Source: Pseudonocardia cypriaca
GTDB taxonomy: Bacteria > Actinomycetota > Actinomycetes > Mycobacteriales > Pseudonocardiaceae
Direction of reading: 5' to 3'
DNA length: 64,000 nucleotides
Assembly: GCF_006717045.1 (NCBI RefSeq)
Contig: NZ_VFPH01000001.1
Coordinates: 2,418,001-2,482,000 of the forward strand
Under the pieces are notes generated by a model. That model had not been told where the DNA came from. It did not search any database and saw nothing but the letters and a program-made list of their open reading frames with translations. The number at the start of each line of letters is the position of its first letter. Within the stretch, counting starts at the first letter, position 1. A program made the translations under genes and the position numbers. This document shows, one piece after another, positions 1-8,428 of the stretch.

Positions 1-222
1 CCGAGTACCGCTGAACACGGCCGCGCCCTGCCGGCTCTGCTGACGCCCGAGGGGCGCCGACGGCTCGCCGGCGCCCGCGCGGCGGTGTACGCCATCGACC
101 AGCGGATCACCGACGTGGTTCCCGGGCACCGCCTCGGCGACCTGCTCGCTGACCTCGACCACATGGCGGAGGCGGTGGGCGAGGCCGGACCGGTGCCGGT
201 GTTCGGCCAGGACGAGCGATGA
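1..222 (+). CDS. MarR-family regulator, C-terminal fragment (runs off the left edge)
   Basis: The last 73 codons of a gene that begins before the window, ending in TGA. The segment LTPEGRRRLAGAR is the usual end of the winged-helix wing in MarR proteins, and the following amphipathic helices (ending LADLDHMAEAVGEA) match the C-terminal dimerisation helices of that family. The recognition helix lies outside the window, so neither ligand nor target can be judged. It is followed after 12 bases by the convergent end of a short-chain dehydrogenase gene. Confidence 0.7.
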   Translation, partial: PSTAEHGRALPALLTPEGRRRLAGARAAVYAIDQRITDVVPGHRLGDLLADLDHMAEAVGEAGPVPVFGQDER

Positions 223-234
223 CCGGCGCGGGCT

Positions 235-975
235 CTAGCCCTGGCGGGTCGGCCGGATGGTCAGATCCCCGATCTCGACGTCGTCGGGCTGGTCGATCGC
301 GAACGCGATCGCCCGGGCCACTGCCGTGGGGTCGATGCCCAGATCGGCCATGTTCCGCTTGACCTCCTCACGGACGGCCGGATCGTCGACGGCGTTGTCG
401 ATGAGCTCGGTGCGGACGTAGCCAGGGGAGATCGACGTCGTCCGGAGGACCCCGTCCGTGCTCTCCTGCCGCAGGCCTTCCAGGAGGGTGCGCACCGCGT
501 TCTTCGTCCCGGCGTACACCGCCTGGGTGGGCACGATCTTCAGGCCGGACGTCGAGACGACGGTGACGAGGTGGCCACTGCCCTGGCGGCGGAACACCGG
601 CAGCGCCGCCGCGATCCCGTGCAGGACCCCCTTGACGTTCACGTCGACCATCGCCGACCAGCCCTCGACGTCCAGGTCGGCGACGGTGCTGATCCTGGTC
701 ACCCCGGCGTTGCCCACCAGGACGTCCAGGCGGCCGAAGCGCTCCACCGCGACGTCGACGAGCGACCGGAGGTCGCCGGGCTCGGTGACGTCCACGCGAA
801 CGGCGACCGCTTCGCCTCCTGCGGCCTCGATCTCGGCGACCAGGCGGTCGAGCCGGTCGGTGCGGCGGGCGCCGAGGACGACGGGTGCGCCGAGCGCGGC
901 GAGGTGGCGAGCCGTCGCCTCACCGATCCCGCTGCTGGCGCCGGTGATGGCGACGACCTTGCCCTGGGTGGTCAT
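235..975 (-). CDS. Short-chain dehydrogenase/reductase (classical SDR)
   Basis: 246 aa cytosolic NAD(P)-dependent oxidoreductase of unknown substrate. The N-terminal Rossmann motif TGASSGIG (about residues 11-18), the NAG motif (GNAGV), the catalytic Ser (VSTSG) and the YAGTK active-site Tyr/Lys are all present, and the length is normal for the family. An in-frame upstream extension to 1035 exists, but I chose the ATG at 975 because AGGGGGA lies in front of it and the protein then starts just before the first beta strand. It is divergent from a TetR gene, with two GGACA-type dyads in or next to the shared control region, so it is the probable target of that repressor. Confidence 0.88.
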   Translation of the reverse strand: MTTQGKVVAITGASSGIGEATARHLAALGAPVVLGARRTDRLDRLVAEIEAAGGEAVAVRVDVTEPGDLRSLVDVAVERFGRLDVLVGNAGVTRISTVADLDVEGWSAMVDVNVKGVLHGIAAALPVFRRQGSGHLVTVVSTSGLKIVPTQAVYAGTKNAVRTLLEGLRQESTDGVLRTTSISPGYVRTELIDNAVDDPAVREEVKRNMADLGIDPTAVARAIAFAIDQPDDVEIGDLTIRPTRQG

Positions 976-990
976 GACGATCCCCCTGCG

Positions 991-996
991 TAGAAT
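991..996 (+). promoter_or_regulatory. Leaderless -10 element of the TetR gene
   Basis: TAGAAT lies exactly 6 nt before the ATG at 1003. A weak -35 match (TGGTCA, 969-974) sits 16 bp upstream. Transcription would begin at or next to the start codon, giving a leaderless mRNA. Confidence 0.55.
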
Positions 997-1041
997 GGAC
1001 ACATGTCCGGTTACTCCGACGACCATAGCGGACACGTGTCC
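997..1041. promoter_or_regulatory. Pair of GGACANNTGTCC dyads, probable TetR operators
   Basis: GGACACATGTCC (997-1008) and GGACACGTGTCC (1030-1041) are two copies of one inverted repeat, 33 bp apart (about three helical turns). The second is a perfect 12-bp palindrome. The first covers the predicted TetR transcription start; the second lies inside the first codons of that gene. A third copy of the motif occurs at 35758-35769. Confidence 0.6.
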
Positions 1042-1596
1042 GATTCAGTCAAGGGGCGGCGTGCGGACGCGCAGCGCAACCGCGAGCGGATCTTGCAAGC
1101 GGCCCGCGAGCTCGTGCACGAGCCGGGAGAGCTGAAGCTCAACGCGGTCGCGAAGGCCTGCGGCGTCGGACAGGGCACCCTCTACCGGCACTTCCCGACG
1201 CGGGAGGACCTCCTCGCCGAGGTGTACCGCCGGGAGATGGACGAGCTGGTCGCCGCGGCTCCGCGGCTGCTGGAGACCCACGAGCCGCTGGACGCGTTGG
1301 CGGCGTGGTTCGACCGGGTCGCCGCGTACGCCCGGGTCAAGCGCGACGTGTTCGCCGCCGTCGAGGCGGGCATCTGGCGCGACCTCGCCGCCCACAGCCT
1401 CGGCCCGATCGGCGAGGCGGTGGAACTGCTGCTGGCCGCCTGTCGCGAGGCCGGCAGCGTGCGCGTCGACGCCGAGGCCCGCGACGTCATCGTGCTCATC
1501 AGCTGGTTGTCACGGCTGGACGACGCCGAGCTCGACGCGCGGGGGCCGCGGTTGCTGGCGATCATCGTCGACGGCCTTCGCGCGCGTCGCCCCTGA
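1003..1596 (+). CDS. TetR-family transcriptional repressor
   Basis: 197 aa. Residues about 20-65 form the TetR DNA-binding domain: ADAQRNRERILQAARELV, then the helix-turn-helix ending GVGQGTLYRHFPTREDLL. The remainder is an all-helical ligand domain (SBD-like). ATG 1003 is taken because the -10 element is 6 nt upstream; GTG 1036 is an in-frame alternative lying inside the second palindrome. The gene is divergent from the SDR gene and probably controls it and itself. The ligand is unknown. Confidence 0.85.
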   Translation: MSGYSDDHSGHVSDSVKGRRADAQRNRERILQAARELVHEPGELKLNAVAKACGVGQGTLYRHFPTREDLLAEVYRREMDELVAAAPRLLETHEPLDALAAWFDRVAAYARVKRDVFAAVEAGIWRDLAAHSLGPIGEAVELLLAACREAGSVRVDAEARDVIVLISWLSRLDDAELDARGPRLLAIIVDGLRARRP

Positions 1597-1654
1597 GTCC
1601 GGCGCTCGCAGGTCGCGCGAGCCGCAACCGCTGAGGTGCTGCCAGGATCCCGGC

Positions 1655-2038
1655 ATGCGGATCAAGTGGCAGGTCGTCACCTTCGACGCGGCGGACATCG
1701 AGGCCGAGAGCGCATTCTGGGCCGGGGTCCTCGACGGAGAAGTCGACCGCGACGGTGACTGGCACATGGTGATGGTCGGCGGGGAACCTCGGATCGGTGT
1801 ACAGCTGGCGCCCGATCACGTCCCCCCGGACTGGCCGAACGGTGCGCCGCCGCAACAGATCCACCTCGACCTGTGGGTCGAGGACTTCCCGTCGGCCCAT
1901 GAGGCGGTCACGGCCCTGGGCGCCCGCGTCCTGAAAGAGGTCTCGCCGGGCGGTGACTTCCAGGTCTACGCCGACCCTGCCGGCCACCCCTTCTGCCTCT
2001 GTTGGACGGTGGATCAGTCAGCCGCCTCCGCGAACTGA
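1655..2038 (+). CDS. VOC-family (glyoxalase-like) protein
   Basis: 127 aa, one vicinal-oxygen-chelate domain. It starts with the usual beta strand (KWQVVTFDAADIEAESAFWAGVLDGE) and ends with DPAGHPFCLCW, the conserved end of the fold. HLDLWVEDFPSAHEAV starts the second beta-alpha module. Candidate metal ligands are the His in QIHLDL and acidic residues in the second half, but the substrate cannot be inferred. One of four VOC genes in the first 18 kb. The ribosome site is weak. Confidence 0.8.
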   Translation: MRIKWQVVTFDAADIEAESAFWAGVLDGEVDRDGDWHMVMVGGEPRIGVQLAPDHVPPDWPNGAPPQQIHLDLWVEDFPSAHEAVTALGARVLKEVSPGGDFQVYADPAGHPFCLCWTVDQSAASAN

Positions 2039-2089
2039 CCGAGGCCGACGGCCCGGGCCGGCGGCGAGCTGCTCGGGACCGTCCGGCGC

Positions 2090-3277
2090 CTACCCCTGGA
2101 AGGCCGGCAGGGCGAGGGCGGTGTGCGCAGGCCGTCCGGTCTGCGGCGGCAGGCTGGTGAGACCGCGGAGCCGCTCGTTGCGTCGCGCGAGGTCCTCGGC
2201 GGTGACCGGGAAGAGCGCGGCGGCGCCCTTGCCGACCTGTGCCTGGTTCAGCTCGACGAACGCGCGGGTGTCGCGCTCGTAGGCCGCGAAGGCGGCGGTG
2301 TGGTCGCGGTGGGTGGCAAGCGTTCCGGCGAGCATGTAGGCGCCGACGAGCGCGAGGCTGGAGCCCTGCCCGGTCAGGAACGACGGTGCGGCGGCGGCGT
2401 CGCCGACGAGCGCGACCCGGCCGCTGGTCCAGCGCGGCTGGCGGATCTGGCTCACGACGTCGAAGAACAGGTCGTCCGCGTCGCGCATGGCGGCGACCAT
2501 CGTCGGGATCTCCCAACCGTCGTCGGCGAAGGCGGCGGCGACGAGGTCGCGTTGGGCCGCTGGGTCGCGGAAGGCGTCGTAGGGCGGGTCCGGGCGCGCG
2601 AAGATCAGGAAGCCGTGCAGCTCGTCGCTGTCGCGGACCGCGTAGAGCGCAGCACCCCGGCCGGGCGTGCTCCAGAGCATCCCCTCGTGGGAGAGCCCGA
2701 AGCCGTTCGGCATGGTGAACCCGGCGAAGCAGTACCCCAGGTAGTGGTGGAAGCGCTGCTCGGGGCCGAACACGAGCTCCCGGGTCCGCGAGTGCAGGCC
2801 GTCGGCGCCGACCACGAGGTCGAAGCCGCGGTGGGCGCCGCTGCGGAAGGTGACGTCGACGCCGTGTTCGTGCTGGGTGAGGACATCGACGGAGTCGTCG
2901 AATACGAACTCGACGTCGTCGGCCACCGCCCGGTACAGGACGCTCGTCAGGTCCCCCCGCCGCACTTCGAGGTCACTTCCCTCGACCCCACCGGTCACCG
3001 CCTCGGGACGGACCGCCGCCACCGTGCTGCCGTCGGCGTCGAGGAAGGTCAACCGCCGAGACTCGATGTGCGCCTCCTGCAGCTGCGGCAGGAGCCCCAT
3101 CCGCCGGGTCACCTCCAACGCGGTGCCCCGGACGTCGATCGGGTACCCGCCGCCGCGGACCCCGGTGGCCTTCTCCACCACCGTGACCGCGAACCCGTGG
3201 CGGTGCAGCCAGTACGCCACGGCCGGGCCGGCGATGCTCGCGCCGGAGACCAGGACCGTGCCCTTCGTCGTTGCCAT
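2090..3277 (-). CDS. FAD-dependent monooxygenase (aromatic hydroxylase type)
   Basis: 395 aa group A flavin monooxygenase. The FAD-binding GxGxxG-like motif is SGASIAGPAVAYWLHRHG near the N-terminus, the middle has the DG motif (VVGADGLHSRTREL), and the second FAD motif is LVGDAAAAPSFLTGQGSSLALVGAYMLAGTL. The start at 3277 is preceded by GAGGAGA. It lies 8 bp downstream of the MFS gene on the same strand and is very likely co-transcribed. A drug or xenobiotic efflux pump plus oxygenase under a TetR repressor suggests detoxification of an aromatic or polyketide-like compound (inference). Confidence 0.85.
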   Translation of the reverse strand: MATTKGTVLVSGASIAGPAVAYWLHRHGFAVTVVEKATGVRGGGYPIDVRGTALEVTRRMGLLPQLQEAHIESRRLTFLDADGSTVAAVRPEAVTGGVEGSDLEVRRGDLTSVLYRAVADDVEFVFDDSVDVLTQHEHGVDVTFRSGAHRGFDLVVGADGLHSRTRELVFGPEQRFHHYLGYCFAGFTMPNGFGLSHEGMLWSTPGRGAALYAVRDSDELHGFLIFARPDPPYDAFRDPAAQRDLVAAAFADDGWEIPTMVAAMRDADDLFFDVVSQIRQPRWTSGRVALVGDAAAAPSFLTGQGSSLALVGAYMLAGTLATHRDHTAAFAAYERDTRAFVELNQAQVGKGAAALFPVTAEDLARRNERLRGLTSLPPQTGRPAHTALALPAFQG

Positions 3278-3285
3278 GTCTCTCC

Positions 3286-4737
3286 TCAACTCCTCGACTC
3301 CGCGCGGACCGATCGCGGTCCACGCACCAACCGGACGGCCAGCACCGCGGCGGCCGCGAACGCGACGGCAGCGATCGCGATGCAGCCGAACACCCCTGCG
3401 GCCGTGTTCACCGGGTCGCCGTCGACGACCACGGCGGTGGAGGCCAGCACCGCCGCACCCACGAAGTTCAGGACCACCGAACCGATCGCGATCACGACCA
3501 TCACCAGGCCGGCCACGACGCCCTGCCGGTCGGCGGGCGCCAGGCTGCCCGCCATGTTGAAGCCGGCCGTCCCGAGCGCTCCGACCGTGAGACCCAGCAG
3601 GAACGCGGAGGCGAGTGCGGCGGGTAGCTGGGATGCCCCGAGGAACATCCCGAGGATGCCCACCAGCCCGAGCAGCACGGCACCGGCCAGCGTCGCGGCC
3701 GGCCCGATGCGCGTCGCGAGCAGACCGGACAGCGGGCCCCCGAGCGTGACGCCGATCGCGGGCAGGGCGAGCAGCAGTGCCACCGATCCCTGGTCGGCGA
3801 GCCCGTAGCCGAGCTGCTGGCCCGCCGAGACGTCAGCGATGAGCGGGATGAGCTGCAGCACGCTCTGGTACGAACCGGCGGCGAGGAAGAGGACGAGCAG
3901 CGTGAGCACCAGCGGTCGTCCGAGGTTGCGGACGTCGATCAGGGGTTCGGGTTTGCGGCTCGACACCAGGAACCACCGGGCCAGTGCCGCCGCGCCGGCG
4001 ACGAGGAGCGCCAGTGGACCGACCGCGAGCCAGCCGAGCGCCGACCCGAGGCTGATGTAGCTGAGCACCCCGGCCAGACCGCTGCCGAGGAGCAGTGCAC
4101 CCGCGACATCGATCCGGCCTGGCGTCCTGACCCGGGACTCGGGGATGACGAGGACCACGCAGATCGCCATGGCGGCCGCGACGACGGCCGCGACCACGAA
4201 CAGGACCTGGAAGCCGAACTCCGCGGCCAGCCGCTCGACGAGGAAGCGGGAGGCGATGTTGAGCACCGCGGAGCCGGAGGTCACGATGCCCACGACGACC
4301 ATCGCGGTGCGGTGCGCGAAGACGTCGCGCACGATCGCGACGGCGAGGAACATGGCGGCCACCGCCGCGCCCTGCAACAGGCGTCCCGGCACGAACACCC
4401 AGATGCTGGGGGCGACGGCGCACACGACGGCGCCCGCGCAGCTGACGAGCAACGTCAGCACGAGCACCTTGCGCTTGCCGTGGATGTCGGCGCTCTTGGC
4501 CAGCAGCGGGGCCCACAGCACTCCGGCGAGCAACGCGCTGGCGTTGAGCCACGCCGCCTGATCGGTGTCGAAGTGGTCGAGCATCTCGGGGAGCACCAGC
4601 AGTGGGGCGGTGATCGCCGAGTCGACCATGAAATTCACCAGGGCCAGGACGGCGACCACGCCGACGAGGCGCCCGCTCCATCCGGTGTGCAGTCCGGCAC
4701 CGGTACGGCCGGTACTGCCGGTGCTGCTGTCCTGCAT
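3286..4737 (-). CDS. MFS efflux transporter (DHA2/QacA-like)
   Basis: 483 aa with about 14 hydrophobic segments, typical of the drug:H+ antiporter-2 group. Motif A-like sequence AKSADIHGKRKVLVLTLL follows TMS 2, and DTDQAAWLNASALLAGVLW is the normal TMS1-2 loop. ATG 4737 was chosen because GAGGAGC lies 7 nt before it; an upstream in-frame ATG at 4767 has no such site. First gene of a two-gene operon with the monooxygenase, divergent from the TetR gene at 4818. Confidence 0.85.
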   Translation of the reverse strand: MQDSSTGSTGRTGAGLHTGWSGRLVGVVAVLALVNFMVDSAITAPLLVLPEMLDHFDTDQAAWLNASALLAGVLWAPLLAKSADIHGKRKVLVLTLLVSCAGAVVCAVAPSIWVFVPGRLLQGAAVAAMFLAVAIVRDVFAHRTAMVVVGIVTSGSAVLNIASRFLVERLAAEFGFQVLFVVAAVVAAAMAICVVLVIPESRVRTPGRIDVAGALLLGSGLAGVLSYISLGSALGWLAVGPLALLVAGAAALARWFLVSSRKPEPLIDVRNLGRPLVLTLLVLFLAAGSYQSVLQLIPLIADVSAGQQLGYGLADQGSVALLLALPAIGVTLGGPLSGLLATRIGPAATLAGAVLLGLVGILGMFLGASQLPAALASAFLLGLTVGALGTAGFNMAGSLAPADRQGVVAGLVMVVIAIGSVVLNFVGAAVLASTAVVVDGDPVNTAAGVFGCIAIAAVAFAAAAVLAVRLVRGPRSVRAESRS

Positions 4738-4760
4738 GAAGGGCTCCTCACTGAGGTGGG

Positions 4761-4811
4761 TTCGCAAAAGCGAAACTACACCGTGCGGTGTGGAGTGCCT
4801 GAGAATACGAT
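4761..4811. promoter_or_regulatory. Divergent promoter with two dyads between MFS and TetR genes
   Basis: ACACCG-TG-CGGTGT (4778-4791) and TTCGC-AAAA-GCGAA (4761-4774) are perfect short inverted repeats. TACGAT at 4806-4811 is 6 nt before the TetR GTG. On the other strand TAGTTT (4778-4773) can serve as -10 of the MFS operon. The first dyad covers the -35 region of the TetR promoter and the region just upstream of the MFS -10, as expected for a shared repressor site. Confidence 0.5.
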
Positions 4812-4817
4812 GAGGGC

Positions 4818-5453
4818 GTGGCGACCCCGAGATCGGCCTGGCTGACGCCGAGCCGGCGTCGGCAGGCCGAGACCAAGCGGACGGCCATCCTCGACGCGGC
4901 CGAGGAGCTGTTCGTCTCCTCCGGGTACGAGCTCACGAGCGTCGACGCGATCGCGGCGCGGGCCACGGTGTCCAAGCGCACCGTCTACGACCACTTCGGG
5001 GACAAGGAGACCCTCTTCCGCAGCGTGCTCGCGCGGGTCAACGACGCCCTGGTCGCGACCGTGCGTGCCGCCACCGAACAGGAGCTCACCGAAGGTCGCG
5101 ACCTGCGCGACGCCCTGCTCGCCTTCGCGCAGCGGTTGACGATGGAGGCCATCCCGTCGTCGACGTACGCGGCCTACCGGCGCCTGAGCGCCCGCACGTC
5201 CCCGGCGCCGCGACTGCCGAAGGCGGCGGGCGAGGAGGCGCAACGGATGCTCGAGGAGCGGTTCGCGCAGCTCGCGGCGAAGGGCGAGCTCGCGGTGCGC
5301 GATCCGCGTCGTGCCGTTCAGCACTTCGTCGCCCTGACGATGCGCCTCGCCCTGGACGCGATGGACCAGGACCCGGCCGGCACGGTGAGCAGGCCGGAGC
5401 TCCAGGAGATCGTCACCGATGGGGTGGACGCGTTCCTCCGCGCCTATCGCTGA
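4818..5453 (+). CDS. TetR-family repressor (AcrR-like)
   Basis: 211 aa. The N-terminal DNA-binding domain is AETKRTAILDAAEELFVSSGYELTS followed by ATVSKRTVYDHFGDKETLF; the C-terminal domain (LTMEAIPSSTYAAYRRLSART to the end) resembles the AcrR-like TetR_C domain. The GTG start is 6 nt after TACGAT, so the transcript is probably leaderless; GAGGG immediately before the codon is too close to act as a normal ribosome site. Probable regulator of the divergent MFS-monooxygenase operon. Confidence 0.87.
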   Translation: MATPRSAWLTPSRRRQAETKRTAILDAAEELFVSSGYELTSVDAIAARATVSKRTVYDHFGDKETLFRSVLARVNDALVATVRAATEQELTEGRDLRDALLAFAQRLTMEAIPSSTYAAYRRLSARTSPAPRLPKAAGEEAQRMLEERFAQLAAKGELAVRDPRRAVQHFVALTMRLALDAMDQDPAGTVSRPELQEIVTDGVDAFLRAYR

Positions 5454-5493
5454 CCCGCAGCGCCGGGGGCGGGCGGCTGGACCGGAAGCCCGG

Positions 5494-5658
5494 TCAGTCC
5501 GGAACGAGCTCGATCCAGTCCCGCACGTCGTCGGCCGTCTCGGTGGCGCCCAGTTCGGGGTGCTCGGCCGCGACGTGAGCCAGGATGAGTGCGATCACCT
5601 CGTCGTCGTCCTGTCCGCGAGCCGTGTATCCGCACTCGCAGCGCACTTGACGGGTCAT
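5494..5658 (-). CDS. DUF1059 small protein
   Basis: 54 aa. The N-terminal pattern RQVRCECGYTARGQDDDEVIALILAH and the later HVAAEHPEL match DUF1059, a family of short soluble proteins with a Cys-x-Cys pair and no established biochemical role. AAGGAGC lies 5 nt before the ATG. It is divergent from the BTAD regulator gene, with about 50 bp between the starts. Confidence 0.75.
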   Translation of the reverse strand: MTRQVRCECGYTARGQDDDEVIALILAHVAAEHPELGATETADDVRDWIELVPD

Positions 5659-5707
5659 CGGGCTCCTTCGGCCGTATCGTCCCCGGTCTAGCGCGGAGGT
5701 GAGCGCG

Positions 5708-6460
5708 GTGCAAGACGTCGCCGGCGGCGCGCGGGTCCAGTTGTGCGGCCTCTTCGCCGTGGTGCTGGGCGGGCACGAGATCGACCCGCGCCAGCTCAGC
5801 CGCCAGGCGCGCCTGCTGTTCGCGTACCTGGTTCTGCGGCGCCCGCAGGCGGTCCCGCGGGAGGCGCTGGTCGATGCGCTGTGGGCCGATGCACCGCCAC
5901 CGTCGGCCGGCGCCGCGCTGACGGTGGTGATCTCGAAGCTGCGCGCGGCGATCGGCGCGGACGTCGTACGGGGTCGCGGGCAGCTGTCGGCGGTGTTGCC
6001 CGAACCGGCGGTGGTCGACGTCGAGCAGGCGATGGCGGCGCTGCACACCGCCGAGTCGGCTGTGGCGTCGGGCGACTGGCGGCGGGCCTGGTTCGCGGCA
6101 CTGACCGCGCACTTCGTGACGCGCCGGACGCTGCTACCGGAGGCGACGAACCCGTGGGTCGAGGACTGGCGCCGGAGGCTGGCCGATGCGGGGGTCCGCG
6201 CGCTGGAGAGCTACACGACCGCCTGCCTGCAGCTGGGCGGCTCGGAGCTGCCGGCCGCCGAGCGGGCCGCGCGCGAGCTGGTGGCGACCGCGCCGCTGCG
6301 TGAGACCGGGCACCTGCTCCTGATGAGAACGCTGGCCGCACGGGGCAACGAGGCCGAGGCGCTGGCGGCCTACGAGCAGCTGCGCATCCTGCTCCGGGAC
6401 GAGCTGGGCACCGTGCCCGGCCCGGCGGTGCAGGGCTACCACGTCGAGCTGCTCCGCTGA
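5708..6460 (+). CDS. BTAD-domain transcriptional regulator (SARP-like, no effector domain)
   Basis: 250 aa. Residues about 8-95 look like the OmpR/PhoB-type winged helix found in SARPs (LSRQARLLFAYLVLRRPQAVPREALVDALW). Residues about 100-250 are the bacterial transcriptional activation domain with its helical repeats (WRRRLADAGVRALESYTTACL; ERAARELVATAPLRETGHLLLMRTLAARGNEAEALAAYEQLRILLRDELG). GTG 5708 was chosen because GGAGG lies 8 nt upstream; GTG 5699 overlaps that site. No NB-ARC or TPR extension follows. It may regulate the downstream methyltransferase/SDR pair, which is about 100 bp away (inference). Confidence 0.82.
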   Translation: MQDVAGGARVQLCGLFAVVLGGHEIDPRQLSRQARLLFAYLVLRRPQAVPREALVDALWADAPPPSAGAALTVVISKLRAAIGADVVRGRGQLSAVLPEPAVVDVEQAMAALHTAESAVASGDWRRAWFAALTAHFVTRRTLLPEATNPWVEDWRRRLADAGVRALESYTTACLQLGGSELPAAERAARELVATAPLRETGHLLLMRTLAARGNEAEALAAYEQLRILLRDELGTVPGPAVQGYHVELLR

Positions 6461-6556
6461 CCGGGGCGGCAACGTTCGGACAAGGTGTGGCCAACCCGCG
6501 ACCAATGTCGGTGGCGACGCTGGGGTCACCACTCCAGCGAGCACCGAAGAGGCAGC

Positions 6557-7627
6557 ATGACCACCACCTCGCCCCGCACCTCGACACAGAGCCTGGACGA
6601 CCTGCTCGCGCAGTTCGTCGGTGATCTCGGCGCGACCATGGCGGCCGGGAACGTCGTCATCGGCGACCGACTGGGCCTCTACCGCGCACTGGCCGACGCC
6701 GGTCCGCTCACCTCGGCCGACCTGGCGAGCTACACCGGCACGTCCGAGCGGTACGTCCGCGAGTGGCTGCGCGGCCAGGCCGCAGGCGGCGCGATCTCCT
6801 ACCGTGGCCACACCGACCAGTACTGGATGACGCCCGAGCAGGCGCTCGCCTTCGCCGACCCGGACGGGCTGGTCCTGCCGGGCGCGTTCCAGCTGGCCGT
6901 CGCGTGTCTGGCCGATCTCCCGGCGATCACCGAAGCGTTCCGCACGGGCAGCGGGGTCGCGTGGGGCGACCACCACCCCGAGGTCTTCACCGGGTGCGAG
7001 CGGTTCTTCCGGCCGGGCTACTCGACGAACCTGGTGAGCTCGTGGGTCCCGGCGATCCCCGGGTTGACCGAGCGGCTGACATCGGGCGTGGCGGTGGCGG
7101 ACATCGGGTGCGGTCTGGGCGCCTCGACCCGGATCCTGGCCGAGACGTACCCGGCATCGACCGTCGTGGGCTTCGACAACCATCCGGAGTCGATCGAGCT
7201 GGCCCGCTCGATGACCGCAGCGGCCGGGCTCGCCGACCGCTGCAGCTTCCAGGTCGCACGGGCGCAGGAGTTCCCCGGCACCGGGTACGGGCTGGTGACC
7301 AGCTTCGACTGCCTGCACGACATGGGTGATCCGGTCGCGGCCGCCCGCCGGGTCCGCGCGGCGCTCGCGCCGGACGGCGTCTGGATGATCGTCGAGCCGT
7401 ACGCCGGAGCCTCGGTCTCGGAGAACCTCACGCCGGTCGGACGCGTCTACTACTCGTTCTCCAGCTTCCTGTGCGTCCCGCACGCGGTGTCCGAGGGCGC
7501 CGAGGACGCGCTGGGCAACCAGGCGGGGGAGGGGGCCGTCTCCCGAGTGGCGGAGCAGGCGGGCTTCGGCCACGTCGAACGCGTCGCCGAGACCCCGTTC
7601 AACATCGTCTACGAGGCTCGGGCATGA
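6557..7627 (+). CDS. SAM-dependent methyltransferase with N-terminal winged-helix domain
   Basis: 356 aa. An N-terminal helical/winged-helix module (LYRALADAGPLTSADLASYTGTSERYVREWLRGQAAGG) precedes a class I methyltransferase domain with motif I VADIGCGLGASTRILAETYP, acidic motif II (GFDNHPESIELA) and motif III-like SFDCLHDMGDP. This resembles the Rv2258c-like group. The ATG follows GAAGAGGCAGC. Its stop overlaps the next gene by ATGA, so the methyltransferase and SDR would be coupled. The substrate is unknown; small-molecule O- or C-methylation is the family norm. Confidence 0.83.
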   Translation: MTTTSPRTSTQSLDDLLAQFVGDLGATMAAGNVVIGDRLGLYRALADAGPLTSADLASYTGTSERYVREWLRGQAAGGAISYRGHTDQYWMTPEQALAFADPDGLVLPGAFQLAVACLADLPAITEAFRTGSGVAWGDHHPEVFTGCERFFRPGYSTNLVSSWVPAIPGLTERLTSGVAVADIGCGLGASTRILAETYPASTVVGFDNHPESIELARSMTAAAGLADRCSFQVARAQEFPGTGYGLVTSFDCLHDMGDPVAAARRVRAALAPDGVWMIVEPYAGASVSENLTPVGRVYYSFSSFLCVPHAVSEGAEDALGNQAGEGAVSRVAEQAGFGHVERVAETPFNIVYEARA

Positions 7628-8396
7628 GTGGCACCGGTCCGGACCCGCTGGCCGCGTTCCGGCTGGACGGCCGAGTCGCGCTGGTCACGGGCGCCTCGTC
7701 GGGCCTGGGTGCGCGGATGGCGGGCACCCTGGACGCCGCAGGGGCCGATGTCGTGCTCACCGCGCGGAATGCCGACCGCTTGCGGCACCGGGCGTCCACT
7801 CTCACCGGTTCGCCGCTGGTCCTCCCGGGAGACCTCCGCGACCCCGGGTTCCGGGGCGCCCTGATCGACGCCGTCCGGGACCGGCACGGACACCTCGACG
7901 TGTGATCAACAGTGCCGGCGTCTGCGACGACGGGGCCCTGGAGACCCAGTCGCTGAGCGACGTCACCGAGATCGTCGACCTCGATCTCGTCGCGGTCATC
8001 GATGTGTGCCGGCTCGCCGGGCCACTGCTGTTCGGCCGCCCCGGGGCCGCGATAATCAACATCGCGTCCATCTTCGGCATGATCAGCTCCGGGGGCGGGA
8101 TGGCCGGTTACCACGCGGCGAAGGGCGGCCTGATCACCTTCACCCGTCACCTCGCGGAGCAGTGGGGCGGGCGCGGCGTGCGCGTCAACGCCGTGGCGCC
8201 CGGGTTCTTCCCGACCCCGCTCACCGGCGAGCTCGCCGATCCCGACCAGCGCCGGCGGATCAGCGGCCGAACACTGCTGGGGCGGGTCCCCGACATCGCC
8301 GAGCTCGACGGACCGGTGCTGTTCCTGGCGTCGGATGCGGCGAGCTACGTCACCGGGCACGTGCTCACCGTGGACGGCGGCTGGACCGCCGCCTGA
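7624..8396 (+). pseudogene. SDR oxidoreductase split by a one-base deletion
   Basis: Two reading frames together encode one complete classical SDR. Frame 1 (7624-7905) has TGASSGLG and ends ...HGHLDV then TGA. Frame 2 (from about 7902) continues INSAGVCDDG and carries SIFG, the YHAAKGG active site and the terminal VDGGW. One base is missing after the Val codon near 7902, within the conserved LDVLxNxAG segment. The break also creates a GTGA overlap (GTG 7902, TGA 7903-7905), so two polypeptides could in principle be made. Read it as a broken gene, or as a sequencing error. Confidence 0.72.
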
Positions 8397-8428
8397 CCTC
8401 CGAACTCACCCGCAGAACGGAGGAGAGG

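Noticed and set aside
2123..3808. Long plus-strand open frame of 561 codons
   Set aside because: It is antisense to the monooxygenase and MFS genes, has no family motifs and has the Arg/Pro/Gly-rich makeup of a GC-driven shadow frame.
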